Positions 1 to 9,312 of a stretch of 64,000 nucleotides of DNA are shown piece after piece. The translations under genes and the position numbers were made by a program. The notes under the pieces were generated by a model. That model did no database searches, had not been told where the DNA came from, and saw only the letters and a list, made by a program, of their open reading frames with translations. Source of the DNA: Enterococcus ureasiticus (GTDB lineage Bacteria > Bacillota > Bacilli > Lactobacillales > Enterococcaceae); NCBI RefSeq assembly GCF_001730285.1, contig NZ_MIJZ01000001.1, positions 868,001 to 932,000 of the forward strand, written 5' to 3'. Every line of letters begins with the position of its first letter. Within the stretch, counting starts at the first letter, position 1.

Positions 1-33
1 ATGCCTGTGAAGAAAAAACAAGGAGTGAAACGA

Positions 34-666
34 ATGATCAAAGAATTTTGTGCTGAAAATTTTACAAATATCCCCACTGCTATTCGCAATGGTGCAGGTC
101 GAATCGAATTATGTGACAATCTTGCTGTAGGTGGCACAACACCCAGCACAGGTGTTATCGAAGAAGTTGTGGCGTATGCCGCAGAAAAATCGATTCCAAT
201 CATGACGATCATCAGACCTCGAGGTGGAGATTTTGTATATAATGATATCGAACTTAAAATCATGCATACAGATCTGATTGAAGCAAAAAAAATTGGGACA
301 GATGGTGTCGTTTTAGGTTGCTTAACAAAAGACGGTTGGCTGGATGAAGAAGCATTGGAATTATTGATCGAGACTGCTGAAGGACTGCAAATTACTTTCC
401 ACATGGCTTTTGATGTTTTAAGCAAAGAAAATCAATTTAAAGCAATTGATTGGTTAGCAGAACATGACGTACATCGTATATTAACACACGGTGGACCCGC
501 AGGAACGGCTATCGAAGATAATTTTGATCATCTAAAAGAGTTGATTAGCTACGCTAACGATCGAATTATCATTTTACCCGGCGGTAGTATTTCAGACAAG
601 AATGTTGATACTGTTGTAAGTACCTTACAAGTCAGTGAAGTACATGGAACCAAAATAGTAGGTTAA
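34..666 (+). CDS. cutC: CutC family copper homeostasis protein
   Basis: This is a CutC-family TIM-barrel protein of 210 residues, historically linked to copper tolerance, although its biochemical role is unsettled. Family landmarks visible are the N-terminal CAENFTNIPTAIRNGAGRIELC segment (shown in part), the TIIRPRGGDFVY strand, FHMAFD and ILTHGG near the middle, and LPGGS near the C-terminus. The reading frame is open to base 1, but I start at the ATG at 34 because AAGGAG lies about 8 bases upstream (20-25) and the CutC homology begins there. It is a single gene, followed directly by a two-hairpin repeat and facing mgtE. Confidence 0.93.
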   Translation: MIKEFCAENFTNIPTAIRNGAGRIELCDNLAVGGTTPSTGVIEEVVAYAAEKSIPIMTIIRPRGGDFVYNDIELKIMHTDLIEAKKIGTDGVVLGCLTKDGWLDEEALELLIETAEGLQITFHMAFDVLSKENQFKAIDWLAEHDVHRILTHGGPAGTAIEDNFDHLKELISYANDRIIILPGGSISDKNVDTVVSTLQVSEVHGTKIVG

Positions 667-668
667 TA

Positions 669-849
669 AAAAGAGCGTGGGACAAAACTAAAAATCAGTT
701 TTGTGTCACGCTCTAAATCTGAATAAACGGCGAGAAAAAAGCAACTCCTTTGGAAATAAGCTGAAATACACAAAAATTTGAAGAGCAATTTTCATGAATT
801 CCCTATTATTTCTCAGAGCTAAACTCTTTTGTCTCGGCCTCTTTCTTTT
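669..849. repeat. Two-hairpin intergenic repeat, copy A (bidirectional terminator)
   Basis: About 180 bp fill the gap between the convergent cutC and mgtE. The first hairpin (about 672-714) pairs GAGCGTGGGACAAAAC with GTTTTGTGTCACGCTC. The second is made by GGCGAGAAAAAAG (about 729-741) and CTTTTGTCTCGGCC (about 826-839), followed by a T-rich tail. The same element recurs inverted at 58043-58213 with high similarity over its whole length, and in a shortened form at 12047-12161. It probably terminates both flanking genes. Confidence 0.85.
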
Positions 850-857
850 ATATTATT

Positions 858-2219
858 TCAAACAAAATACTGCATAAAGAGACTAGCAATATTAAAGTAA
901 ATCAAAACACTGGTTAAATCACTCAACGTTGTAATGAACGGCCCACTAGCAACAGCTGGATCAAATCCTAATTTATCCATCAACATTGGAATCAAACTAC
1001 CTGCCAAGTTCGCAACGGTTATTGCACATAACATAGCCATCCCAATCACAAATCCTAGCGGAAAATTATGCTGCCAAATCCCAACAACAATAAATATCGA
1101 CACGCCCGTTACAGCACCAGTCACTAGACCTGTTAACACTTCACTAATAATCAAACGACCAAAATTATTATCTTTTTCATCTGATATCGCTAACCTTCTA
1201 ACTGCTACGGCTAACGATTGTGTACCTGCATTTCCGGCAGTTCCTGTGATCAATGAAATGAATACAGCTAAAATACTTGCTTCACTAACTAACTCTTCAT
1301 AATGGCTGATTAAGGTTGCTGTAGACATTCCTAAAAATAATAATGTAATTAACCAAGGCAAACGTTTTGAAGCTGCCTTGATTGGATTTTCACTGACTTC
1401 TTCAATATTGACCCCGGCCAAACCTGAATAGTCACTAGCTGCTTCATCATCAATAACATCGATAATATCATCAACTGTTACGATTCCTAAAAGATGATCA
1501 TCATAATCTGTAACTGGCAATGCTAGGAAATCATAATCTCGAATCGTTTGTGCAACGTCTTCTTGGTCATCACCTACGTGGACTGAAATGACCCGCTCAC
1601 TCAAAACGTCTGCAATCATTGTATCATCATCATTTACGATCAAATCACGTAATGAAATAACCCCGACTAAATGGTTTTCCTGATCTACCACATACACGTA
1701 ATAAATTGTTTCAGCTACATCCGCCTGATTTTTCAACACATACATGGCAGAACGAACGGTTTGATTCGCAACAATAGAGACGAATTCGGTCGTCATGATT
1801 GATCCCGCTGTATCATCTTCATAATGCAGTAATTCTTTGATCTCACCAGCATCTTCTGTGCTCATCAAACTTAGATATTTCGCCTTTTGACTTTTATCTA
1901 GCATATTAAGTAAATCAACTGCGTTATCCGTGTACATCTCTGATAGCATTTCAGCTGCATAACTTGGACGCATTTCAGCAATATAATCCTTCATGTTTTC
2001 GTTATCTTCTTCGATAACATCAAACATATCTGCTAGCTCTTTTGGTGATAGGTAACTATATATTTGTTTTCTATCTGCTTCATCGATCGATTGATAAAAT
2101 TGTCCTTGCTCATAAATATGGAGCGCTAAAAACAGCTCGCGAAACTCAACCATCTGCTGGTCTTTTAATTTCTCTAACAGCAAAGAGAAATGGTCTTCCA
2201 TTTCTTGTCCTTCGTTCAC
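858..2219 (-). CDS. mgtE: MgtE magnesium transporter
   Basis: MgtE-type Mg2+ channel of about 453 residues. It has an acidic N-terminal helical domain, then a CBS pair that senses cytosolic Mg2+ (TAGSIMTTEFVSI and RDLIVNDDDTMIADVLSE fall here), a linker, and about five C-terminal membrane helices with the conserved TGTAGNAGTQ stretch and a proline-rich pore helix. The frame is open from a TTG at 2237, but AAAGGAG sits 8 bases before a GTG at 2219, giving the usual family length, so I prefer that start. An ATG at 2201 is possible. It is the last gene of the relQ-nadK-pseudouridine synthase-mgtE run and ends at repeat copy A. Confidence 0.94.
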   Translation of the reverse strand: MNEGQEMEDHFSLLLEKLKDQQMVEFRELFLALHIYEQGQFYQSIDEADRKQIYSYLSPKELADMFDVIEEDNENMKDYIAEMRPSYAAEMLSEMYTDNAVDLLNMLDKSQKAKYLSLMSTEDAGEIKELLHYEDDTAGSIMTTEFVSIVANQTVRSAMYVLKNQADVAETIYYVYVVDQENHLVGVISLRDLIVNDDDTMIADVLSERVISVHVGDDQEDVAQTIRDYDFLALPVTDYDDHLLGIVTVDDIIDVIDDEAASDYSGLAGVNIEEVSENPIKAASKRLPWLITLLFLGMSTATLISHYEELVSEASILAVFISLITGTAGNAGTQSLAVAVRRLAISDEKDNNFGRLIISEVLTGLVTGAVTGVSIFIVVGIWQHNFPLGFVIGMAMLCAITVANLAGSLIPMLMDKLGFDPAVASGPFITTLSDLTSVLIYFNIASLFMQYFV

Positions 2220-2238
2220 CCAATCCGCTCCTTTCAAT

Positions 2239-3132
2239 CTAAAGTTGATCTACAATTTTCTTCATATCTTCTGCTAAAGGAGAAGTTAATTTTAAGCGTT
2301 GCTTCGTAAATGGGTGGATAAAACTCAATTGACAGCAATGTAACGCCTGACGCTCAATACCGCTATCCATTTTACCACCATACATGTTATCACCTAATAA
2401 AGGGCACCCAATGGCTTCAAAATGCACTCTGATTTGGTGTGTTCTTCCTGTATGAAGCTGAATATCTACTAATGCTTGATCATTTTTACGTTTCTTCAGC
2501 CAATATTCTGTTTCAGCTTGTTGTCCTGTTTCGACAATGGTTCTTTTTAAGATAGAAGATAAATCACGCCCAATCGGAAGTTTTATTGTTTCATGTTCTT
2601 TTAAACGTAATACGTCACCACCGATCAAGGCTTGATAAATCTTGATTACTTCTTTTTTGCGCAACTCCTGATCTAACATCGCATGAGCAAAACCATGTTT
2701 AGCAAACAACATCAAACCAGTCGTATCTCTATCTAATCGAGTCACCACATGGATCACTTGATCTTGATAATTTTGTGCTTTAAAATAAGCTTTCACTCGA
2801 TTCGCCATGGTTCCATTAGGATGATATTGAGCAGGAATTGACGCAATCCCTGCTGGTTTATTGACTACTAAATAATGGTCATCTTCAAAAATAATATCGA
2901 TCGGTACATCATCAACAAGTAACGTCTCATGTTCTTTTTCATCTGGGATCGTGATTTTCACCTGATCTCCGACAGATAATATGAATAACACATTTTCAAC
3001 GGACTGATTGACCTCGATTTTTCCACCTTGAAATTTGATTTTGGCTAGAAGTCCTTTAGATATCCCTTGCTCTTTTAAAAAGTTTTTTACTTGCTGCGGT
3101 TCTTTTTTTTCTACTGTCCAATTAAATTCCAT
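2239..3132 (-). CDS. RluA/RluD-family pseudouridine synthase
   Basis: 297-residue RNA pseudouridine synthase. An N-terminal S4-like region (KNFLKEQGISKGLLAKIKFQ) precedes the catalytic domain. The signature TRLDRDTTGLMLFAKH carries the expected catalytic Asp, and HTGRTHQIRVHF follows. The frame continues upstream into the end of nadK, but the ATG at 3132 comes just after the nadK stop (3140-3142) with GTGAGG upstream, so translation is probably coupled. The equivalent B. subtilis gene is yjbO, next to the NAD kinase. The RNA position modified cannot be told from sequence alone. Confidence 0.9.
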   Translation of the reverse strand: MEFNWTVEKKEPQQVKNFLKEQGISKGLLAKIKFQGGKIEVNQSVENVLFILSVGDQVKITIPDEKEHETLLVDDVPIDIIFEDDHYLVVNKPAGIASIPAQYHPNGTMANRVKAYFKAQNYQDQVIHVVTRLDRDTTGLMLFAKHGFAHAMLDQELRKKEVIKIYQALIGGDVLRLKEHETIKLPIGRDLSSILKRTIVETGQQAETEYWLKKRKNDQALVDIQLHTGRTHQIRVHFEAIGCPLLGDNMYGGKMDSGIERQALHCCQLSFIHPFTKQRLKLTSPLAEDMKKIVDQL

Positions 3133-3139
3133 TAAGTTA

Positions 3140-3937
3140 TTAATCCTCACTAATAAAGGCATCTTTAACGCGATGCCAAAAATGCATATGTCGATATGAT
3201 GCGAAATGAATGCGCTCATCCGCAATACGATAGTAAATCGACTTGATATCATCTTGATAAATATCTAATTGATCAACTGTAATCAAATAATCGTTACTTT
3301 CCTGCAACTTGATTTCCACCCATTCTGTATGTGCGATCACGATTGGTGAGCCTAATGTTCTAAAAACACGATTATTCAATGAAGCAATCTCGGCAAGTTG
3401 AAACGCATTAATACTGGGATGAAGCACAGCTCCGCCAATACTTTTATTATAAGCTGTCGATCCTGTTGGCGTAGAAACAGATAAACCATCTCCACGGAAT
3501 CGTTCAAATAACTCATCTTTGATAAAAACATCCGCGACCATAGTACGATTTGCCCGTTTGATCGTTGATTCATTTAAAGCTAAAAAATGCTTATCTGGTT
3601 TATTACCATGAAAACTGATCTTCACATCCAGCAAAGGATAGCTAATACTTTTTTCTTGATGAACTAAAAGGCTTTGAACTAATTCTTCCAGCTCATAATC
3701 CCGCCAGTCTGTATAAAATCCTAGGTGCCCCGTATGAACACCTAAAAAACTGACTTCATCAAGTCGATGACTAAAACGATGGAACGCTGATAATAATGTA
3801 CCATCTCCACCCACAGAAATCACAAGATCTGGTTGATGGTCATCAATTTCGATTTTATTTTTCTTTAAAAGCAGGAGTAAATGGCGGGTAACCTCATTTG
3901 ATTTATGTTCATGATTATGAACGATCGAAACTTTCAT
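3140..3937 (-). CDS. nadK: NAD kinase
   Basis: 265-residue ATP-NAD kinase that makes NADP in the cytoplasm. It shows the family GGDGTLL motif (about residues 44-50), the NES segment followed by KRANRTMVADVFI, and the glycine-rich DGLSVSTPTGSTAYNKSIGG segment that binds NAD. The start ATG at 3937 lies one base after the relQ stop with AGGGGGAG upstream, so the two are translationally linked. The 3' end overlaps the possible upstream reading frame of the following pseudouridine synthase. The operon couples alarmone synthesis to NADP supply. Confidence 0.96.
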   Translation of the reverse strand: MKVSIVHNHEHKSNEVTRHLLLLLKKNKIEIDDHQPDLVISVGGDGTLLSAFHRFSHRLDEVSFLGVHTGHLGFYTDWRDYELEELVQSLLVHQEKSISYPLLDVKISFHGNKPDKHFLALNESTIKRANRTMVADVFIKDELFERFRGDGLSVSTPTGSTAYNKSIGGAVLHPSINAFQLAEIASLNNRVFRTLGSPIVIAHTEWVEIKLQESNDYLITVDQLDIYQDDIKSIYYRIADERIHFASYRHMHFWHRVKDAFISED

Positions 3938-3938
3938 C

Positions 3939-4628
3939 CTACTCCCCCTGTTCTTTATTTAACATCTCTTTATTATCATTGAATTTTTGATAGTAATTAT
4001 CCTTCGACTTTCCTCGACCATGTGAGAAAAGATGTTGTGCTTCTTGGATTTCTTCACGGATCGTTGACATTTCTTCGTCTAATTGGTAAGCCGCTTCGGC
4101 AGCACGCTGCAACCGCTCTTTCATTTCTTCTGGAAAAGCACCTTGGTATTTATAATTTAATGAATGTTCGATTGTCGCCCAAAAATTCATGGCTAAGGTA
4201 CGTATTTGAATTTCAGCCAAAATCTTTTTTTCACCTGTTATCAGTTGAACTGGATATTCGATTACCAAATGATATGAACGATAGCCGCTCTCTTTTTTAT
4301 TTGTAATGTAATCTCGTTCTTGAATGATTTTCAAATCTTTACGATTGCGGATGATATCCACAACTTGCCGAATATCCTCAACAAATTGGCACATGATCCT
4401 AAGTCCAGCGATATCTTGCATCTCTTCTTCTAAACGATCAACCGATATATTGCGCAATGCTGCCTTCGTTAAAATACTATCAACAGGTTTCACTCGCCCC
4501 GTTACAAACTCAATAGGTGTATGTTTATTTTGCTCTCGAAACTGCTTGCGGATACCGCGCAGCTTAACTTTCATTTCTCCAACAGCCTGTTCATACGGTG
4601 CCAGAAAAAGCTCCCACTCTTTCTCCAT
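3939..4628 (-). CDS. relQ: RelQ small alarmone synthetase
   Basis: Single-domain (p)ppGpp synthetase of about 229 residues. The synthetase landmarks are present (FVTGRVKPVDSI, DIAGLRIMCQF, ESGYRSYHLVIEYP, AEIQIRTLAMNFWATIEH). There is no N-terminal HD hydrolase and no TGS/ACT regulatory region, which separates it from bifunctional Rel. I start at ATG 4628 (MEKEWELFLAPYEQ) because AGAGGG lies 6 bases upstream; the frame is open to 4661. It is the first gene of a leftward four-gene operon and is divergent from the CYTH gene. By family, it makes pppGpp/ppGpp in response to cell-envelope and other stress. Confidence 0.94.
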   Translation of the reverse strand: MEKEWELFLAPYEQAVGEMKVKLRGIRKQFREQNKHTPIEFVTGRVKPVDSILTKAALRNISVDRLEEEMQDIAGLRIMCQFVEDIRQVVDIIRNRKDLKIIQERDYITNKKESGYRSYHLVIEYPVQLITGEKKILAEIQIRTLAMNFWATIEHSLNYKYQGAFPEEMKERLQRAAEAAYQLDEEMSTIREEIQEAQHLFSHGRGKSKDNYYQKFNDNKEMLNKEQGE

Positions 4629-4823
4629 CCTAATCCCTCTATTTCTTTGAATTTGATTCACAGCTTATTTTACCATAGAGATGTGAAAAATAGGGCAATT
4701 TGAGAAATTGTCTATAATTTTTCGACAATAGCGAATTTTTTAACTTCTAGTTCACTTTTCTTGACGTAAATGGGTAAAGTATGCAAAAATTGAATTAAAT
4801 TAAAGAAGGTGGGTCAAATAACA

Positions 4824-5408
4824 GTGAGTGAAAATTTAGAAATAGAATTTAAAACATTATTATCTATCGAAGAGTTTTCCCGTATTATTGACTACTTTCA
4901 ACTAAAAGAAGAACAATTTTTTACACAAACCAATTATTATTTTGATTCAGCCGATTTTCAACTAAAAAAGAAACATATCGGTTTAAGAGTTCGTATACTA
5001 TCAAAGAATGCAGAAATCACTTTGAAAATACCTGAAAAAGTTGGTCTACTTGAAATTAACGATGCACTTTCTATTGAAGAAGCTCATCAGATCGTTGAAT
5101 CGACTTCACTTCCAAATTCTGGAAATGTTTACAACAAGTTAACTACTTTAGGAATCGACAAAGATGATTTACGTTTAATTGGCAACCTAACAACTAAACG
5201 TGCAGAAATAAAACTTCCCCAAGGTTTACTCGCGCTAGATGAAAGTTGGTACAATGAGCAGCATGATTTTGAATTGGAATTAGAAGTAGATGACGACGTT
5301 AATGGAAAGAGAGACTTTCTTGCCTTATTGGATACTTTGACTATCAAAGAATCCCCGTCACCAAACAAAATCCAACGGATGATGTTAAGCTCAAAAGAAA
5401 AAGATTAA
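4824..5408 (+). CDS. CYTH domain protein (YjbK-like)
   Basis: About 194 residues with a CYTH triphosphate tunnel fold. The N-terminal EIEFK (ExExK signature) is followed by FTQTNYYFDS and by alternating basic and acidic strands (LRVRIL, ITLKIPEK, FELELEVD). CYTH enzymes hydrolyse or cyclise triphosphates; Firmicute members are usually annotated as inorganic triphosphatase or adenylate cyclase-like. I choose the GTG at 4824 (MSENLEIEF) with AAGGTGGG upstream; another in-frame GTG exists at 4809. B. subtilis has the same gene beside its small alarmone synthetase gene, so the pairing is conserved. The substrate here is unknown. Confidence 0.88.
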   Translation: MSENLEIEFKTLLSIEEFSRIIDYFQLKEEQFFTQTNYYFDSADFQLKKKHIGLRVRILSKNAEITLKIPEKVGLLEINDALSIEEAHQIVESTSLPNSGNVYNKLTTLGIDKDDLRLIGNLTTKRAEIKLPQGLLALDESWYNEQHDFELELEVDDDVNGKRDFLALLDTLTIKESPSPNKIQRMMLSSKEKD

Positions 5409-5525
5409 GAAGTTATTATAGTGAAAACATATCATTTCATTTTTCCCAGATTTTCTGATAAATTAGGGACACTTAGTTGAGAAATGATGTCTAGTCGCAA
5501 AAGGGTCAAATTGGAGGAAGTATGA

Positions 5526-6176
5526 ATGATTGAAATTTATCTGTTCGTTAATCCTTTGGGGGGCATTTGTCTCAACGTAGAAAAGGATATTTTAAAATTG
5601 GTTGAAACTGAAAACAAAAAAATTCAATTTCGTTTCATCCCACTCGTTAATATGAGAACCATAAACCATCTTATAAAGTTATTTGATATTCCAACACATG
5701 ATATTGAACAACGTAATCAATTGTTTGAAGATATTTATTCAGCTGCATTAGATTATAAAGCAGCACAATTACAAGGAAAGAAAAAAGGACGCCATTTACT
5801 TCTTGGCTTACAAAAAGCTGTCGCAGTAGATAACATTCCCTACTCTTCAGAACTAGCCGAAAAACTGGTAGTCGAAGCTGGCGGCGATTTAGATATGTTT
5901 AAAGCCGATCGTCAATCTGATTTTGTAAAAGAATCTTTTCAAACGGATCAACAAATTGCTCGTGAAATGGGAATTGCAAAACATCCTTCAGCAGTAGTTT
6001 ACAATTATACTTGTGATCGTGATTTCGGCGTACTCGTAGAAGACTGTGAATCCATGGATGAAATCAAAAGACTTTGTGAAACATCTGAAGATAATCTCCA
6101 GTATTTTCATGAGAAGTTTGAATTAAACCATTATAACGAACCTCGAGTTCCACACGGACATTTGCATTTACTTTAA
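5526..6176 (+). CDS. yjbH: YjbH/SpxH-like ClpXP adaptor (DsbA superfamily)
   Basis: 216 residues, DsbA/thioredoxin-like with a helical insertion. It matches the YjbH family, whose B. subtilis member presents Spx to ClpXP. In place of the CPEC found near the N-terminus of the B. subtilis protein, this one reads NPLGGIC, keeping a single cysteine, so a dithiol function is unlikely. Landmarks are YLFVNPLGG, LGLQKAVAVD and AKHPSAVVYNY. GGAGG lies 8 bases before the ATG. Its target Spx is about 4 kb away and ClpP about 54 kb away in this same window. The identification rests on family resemblance plus conserved neighbours. Confidence 0.82.
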   Translation: MIEIYLFVNPLGGICLNVEKDILKLVETENKKIQFRFIPLVNMRTINHLIKLFDIPTHDIEQRNQLFEDIYSAALDYKAAQLQGKKKGRHLLLGLQKAVAVDNIPYSSELAEKLVVEAGGDLDMFKADRQSDFVKESFQTDQQIAREMGIAKHPSAVVYNYTCDRDFGVLVEDCESMDEIKRLCETSEDNLQYFHEKFELNHYNEPRVPHGHLHLL

Positions 6177-6180
6177 AAAA

Positions 6181-6217
6181 TAAACTGCTTCTCTTAATAA
6201 TTGAGAGAAGCAGTTTA
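6181..6217. terminator. Bidirectional terminator between yjbH and pepF
   Basis: A 13-bp perfect stem (TAAACTGCTTCTC at 6181-6193 with its complement at 6205-6217) has A-rich and T-rich flanks, so it can stop transcripts from both convergent genes. Confidence 0.85.
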
Positions 6218-6219
6218 TT

Positions 6220-8037
6220 TTATTGTTCTAAAGACGCGACAAGTTCTTCAAGCTCACCTAATCTTGTTTCAAAAACATGCATAGCATCTTCTATATATTG
6301 CGGTTTTGTCATATCTACTCCAGCTTTTTTCATTACTTCTATTGGATAATCACTGCTACCTGACTTCAAATAAGTCAAATAGTTATCCAACGCAAGCGGC
6401 TCATTGGCTAAAATTTTATTGGCTAAAGCTGATGCGGCTGAAAAACCTGTTGCATACTGATAGACATAGTAATTGTAATAAAAATGAGGAATACGTGACC
6501 ACTCTAAAGAAATTTCAGGATCTTTCATCACTTCAGGACCATAATATTTCTGATTTAACTCTCCATAATAATCGCCCAAATACTCACTAGTTAATGGTGT
6601 CCCTTTAGCATCTTCAGTATGAATAAAGTGTTCAAATTCTGCAAATTGTGTTTGACGGAAAATAGTGCCTTTAAAACCATCTAAATAATGATTTAATACA
6701 TATGCACGAATTCGAGGATCCGTTTCTGTTTCTAATAAATATTCTGTTAAAAGATTTTCGTTAGTTGTTGAAGCAATTTCCGCTAAGAAAATAGAATAAT
6801 CTCCATAAACATAAGGCTGATTATTACGCGTGAAATAACTATGAACACTATGGCCCATTTCATGAACTAACGTATACAATTGATCTAAACTATCGTGCCA
6901 GTTCATTAAGATATAAGGCGCTGTATCATAAGCCCCAGATGAATAGGCTCCACTACGTTTCCCTTGGTTTTCAACAACATCGATCCAACGGTCATTAAAT
7001 GCCGTTTTCACTACATTTAAATATTCCTCGCCCATTGGATTTAAGGCAGTGATTGCTTTTTCTTTAGCTTCTTCATACGAATATTTGATTGAAGCCTCAC
7101 CCAAGATCGGCGTGTACATGTCATACATGTGAAGTTCATCTAACTTCAATAAACGTTTACGTAAAGACACATAACGGTGCAGTAATGGTAGGTTTTGATT
7201 CACCACATCTATCAATGTATCATAAACACTTTCCGGTATATGGTTATTGCTTAACGCCGCTTCTCTTGCTGAAGAGTAGTTACGAACTTTAGCCTTATAA
7301 TTGTGAGCCTTCACATGTGAACTCAACGTTTGGGCAAAGGTATTTTTGAATTGGTCATAGACAGTATAAAGACCTTTAAAAGCTTCTTCACGAACACTTC
7401 TATCGATATTTTCCATTAACTGCCCATATACGCCGTGTGTTAGCTGAATTTTTTCACCATTCTCATTTTCGATCACTGGAAATTTTAAATCTGCATTATT
7501 TAAGATAGAAAAAATATTGCTCGACGCTTCAAAAATTTCACCGGCACCAGCTAATAATGCTTCTTGGTCAGCAGATAAAATATGTGGACGATCACTCAAA
7601 ATATTTTCAATAAAATGACGATAGATTTCTAACTTCGAATTTTCATCAAAATAGCCCCAAATCTTATCATCACTTAAAGATAATACTTCTGGTTCAAACC
7701 ACGCAACAGCTTCGCTTGCTTGTGCTAATAAAGAACTGGCTCTGGCATACAAAGCTTGGTAAGTTGTATTGGTAGTGTCTTGATCATTTTTTAAATGAGC
7801 ATAAACATAAATTACTTCAATTTTACGATAAATACTTAATAGCATCTCAATACTACCTAAAAATGCCTCGCTATCTTTCGCTAACGTTCCCTTAAACTGT
7901 TCAACTTCTTTTAATTCATCTGACAGTGCTTGAAAGGCTTCATCAAAAGCTTGATCATCTTTAAAAATCTTGGTCAAGTCCCACGTTTTCTCAATTGGCA
8001 GACTCGAACGTTCTGGTAATTGCTTTGCTTCACTCAT
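6220..8037 (-). CDS. pepF: Oligoendopeptidase F
   Basis: 605-residue cytoplasmic zinc metallopeptidase of family M3, which trims short peptides. The HEMGH zinc motif lies at about residue 392, followed by SVHSYF and a downstream AEIASTTNENLL segment that supplies the third zinc ligand (Glu). The length is normal for PepF (about 600). The start ATG at 8037 has GGAG 8 bases upstream. It lies downstream of coiA on the same strand with a 36-bp gap. The pepF-coiA-mecA-spx order is shared with B. subtilis. Confidence 0.95.
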   Translation of the reverse strand: MSEAKQLPERSSLPIEKTWDLTKIFKDDQAFDEAFQALSDELKEVEQFKGTLAKDSEAFLGSIEMLLSIYRKIEVIYVYAHLKNDQDTTNTTYQALYARASSLLAQASEAVAWFEPEVLSLSDDKIWGYFDENSKLEIYRHFIENILSDRPHILSADQEALLAGAGEIFEASSNIFSILNNADLKFPVIENENGEKIQLTHGVYGQLMENIDRSVREEAFKGLYTVYDQFKNTFAQTLSSHVKAHNYKAKVRNYSSAREAALSNNHIPESVYDTLIDVVNQNLPLLHRYVSLRKRLLKLDELHMYDMYTPILGEASIKYSYEEAKEKAITALNPMGEEYLNVVKTAFNDRWIDVVENQGKRSGAYSSGAYDTAPYILMNWHDSLDQLYTLVHEMGHSVHSYFTRNNQPYVYGDYSIFLAEIASTTNENLLTEYLLETETDPRIRAYVLNHYLDGFKGTIFRQTQFAEFEHFIHTEDAKGTPLTSEYLGDYYGELNQKYYGPEVMKDPEISLEWSRIPHFYYNYYVYQYATGFSAASALANKILANEPLALDNYLTYLKSGSSDYPIEVMKKAGVDMTKPQYIEDAMHVFETRLGELEELVASLEQ

Positions 8038-8073
8038 TACATCGGCTCCTTTTTAAGTTATTCTTACATAGTT

Positions 8074-9264
8074 TTATCTTATCACATTTTTTAAAGGAGT
8101 AGCAGTTATTAGGTACTTATTTTCTATTTTTTTCAACCACTCTTCCACATCTGAAATCCTTTGCTCAGCGTTGCTTGCATTTACTTTCCAACCATTGTCA
8201 ACTTTAACTAAATGATTACAAGCGATCAAATAAATAAGTATTTGATTTAAGCAATACGTTTGAACAGTTCTAAAAGGAATATTTGGCAACTCATAAAATA
8301 ATTCAATTGATTGATCCAACTCCGTTTCCAATAATTGAATCAATTCTGAATCCTCAAAAACATTCTGATCAAAAAACTGTACCAAATTCCAAATTCGAAC
8401 TTTCAATAACATATCAGATCCTCTACAACAGAAAATATGAAGACCTGGATAATAAAACCAATTCGGCAATTGAAGCAGATGAAAGCGATTGTTATATAAT
8501 TCAGCTTGAAGCATCCTTATCTTCTCATCCCTCGTATATAATTTTCTATTCAACTCAGAATAATACTCCTGCATCAGCTCTCCGATTTTAAATTTTCGTT
8601 GGATGTACATTTTAGGTTTCTTAGGAAAATTTAAAATTTTTAGTAAAAAATCACTATAAAAAGACCAGCTTTTTTTTAAAGAGTACATTCTCTTTTTCCA
8701 ATCTTCTTCGATATGCACATGCAAAGTTAATTCTTCTTTTTCCCAATCCGCTGTCCACAAATAAAAACCTAATCCATCAGAATAATAACACAGGTTTTTA
8801 GCTAATTCGTTTAAAGTTTGGCGATTAGAAAATAACTTTTTACCACAGATCCAAATCGGAATATAGTCATGTTTTTGATAGCTTCTGGTTCGCTCAATTA
8901 ATCGCTGCGTGCTTAAGGGACTGCACTGAATCTCTAATGCAATATTCCCTATCAAAAGATCTGGACGCTGATTCAACTCAGGTAAATATTTTTCTAATTC
9001 ATATTCAATTCCTTCTTTCTCACACCATTTCGCAAAAGCTTCTTTTAGTGCCAAATGTTCTACCGTCTCACCTTCTGAATACATACTGCAAGTGCTGTTA
9101 CTATAATGAGAAAAATGCGGTAATTTAACCTTACCATTCTTTATCCGAACAGGATCACTACAGGCTGGACAAAAATAATTTTTGCCTTTTAGTTGCTCGA
9201 TCTTTTCTCTAGATAAATTCAACAATGTTACAATTTCTTTGTCTTTTGAATATGCATTCAACAT
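8074..9264 (-). CDS. coiA: CoiA-like competence protein
   Basis: 396 residues. An N-terminal zinc-ribbon-like segment (FCPACSDPVRIK, then LPHFSHYS) precedes a predicted endonuclease core with RPDLLIGNIALEIQCSPLS, a D...ExQ arrangement typical of CoiA. CoiA is needed for DNA transformation in streptococci and its relatives are common in enterococci. I start at ATG 9264 because GAGGTG lies 6 bases before it; a GTG at 9273 is also in frame. The mecA terminator separates it from mecA, so it is probably transcribed separately or with pepF. Whether competence is functional here cannot be judged. Confidence 0.85.
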   Translation of the reverse strand: MLNAYSKDKEIVTLLNLSREKIEQLKGKNYFCPACSDPVRIKNGKVKLPHFSHYSNSTCSMYSEGETVEHLALKEAFAKWCEKEGIEYELEKYLPELNQRPDLLIGNIALEIQCSPLSTQRLIERTRSYQKHDYIPIWICGKKLFSNRQTLNELAKNLCYYSDGLGFYLWTADWEKEELTLHVHIEEDWKKRMYSLKKSWSFYSDFLLKILNFPKKPKMYIQRKFKIGELMQEYYSELNRKLYTRDEKIRMLQAELYNNRFHLLQLPNWFYYPGLHIFCCRGSDMLLKVRIWNLVQFFDQNVFEDSELIQLLETELDQSIELFYELPNIPFRTVQTYCLNQILIYLIACNHLVKVDNGWKVNASNAEQRISDVEEWLKKIENKYLITATPLKNVIR

Positions 9265-9312
9265 ATAACTCACCTCATAATTAAGATACGCAGAAAAAAT
9301 GTTGATTCATCA

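Noticed and set aside
934-1302. 122-codon rightward frame inside mgtE
   Set aside because: It lies antisense to a well-supported transporter gene, has no ribosome site and no recognisable protein features.
4689-4730. ATTGTC/GACAAT inverted repeat around TATAAT in the relQ-CYTH gap
   Set aside because: The arms are only 6 bp and no good -35 accompanies the TATAAT, so an operator or promoter cannot be supported.
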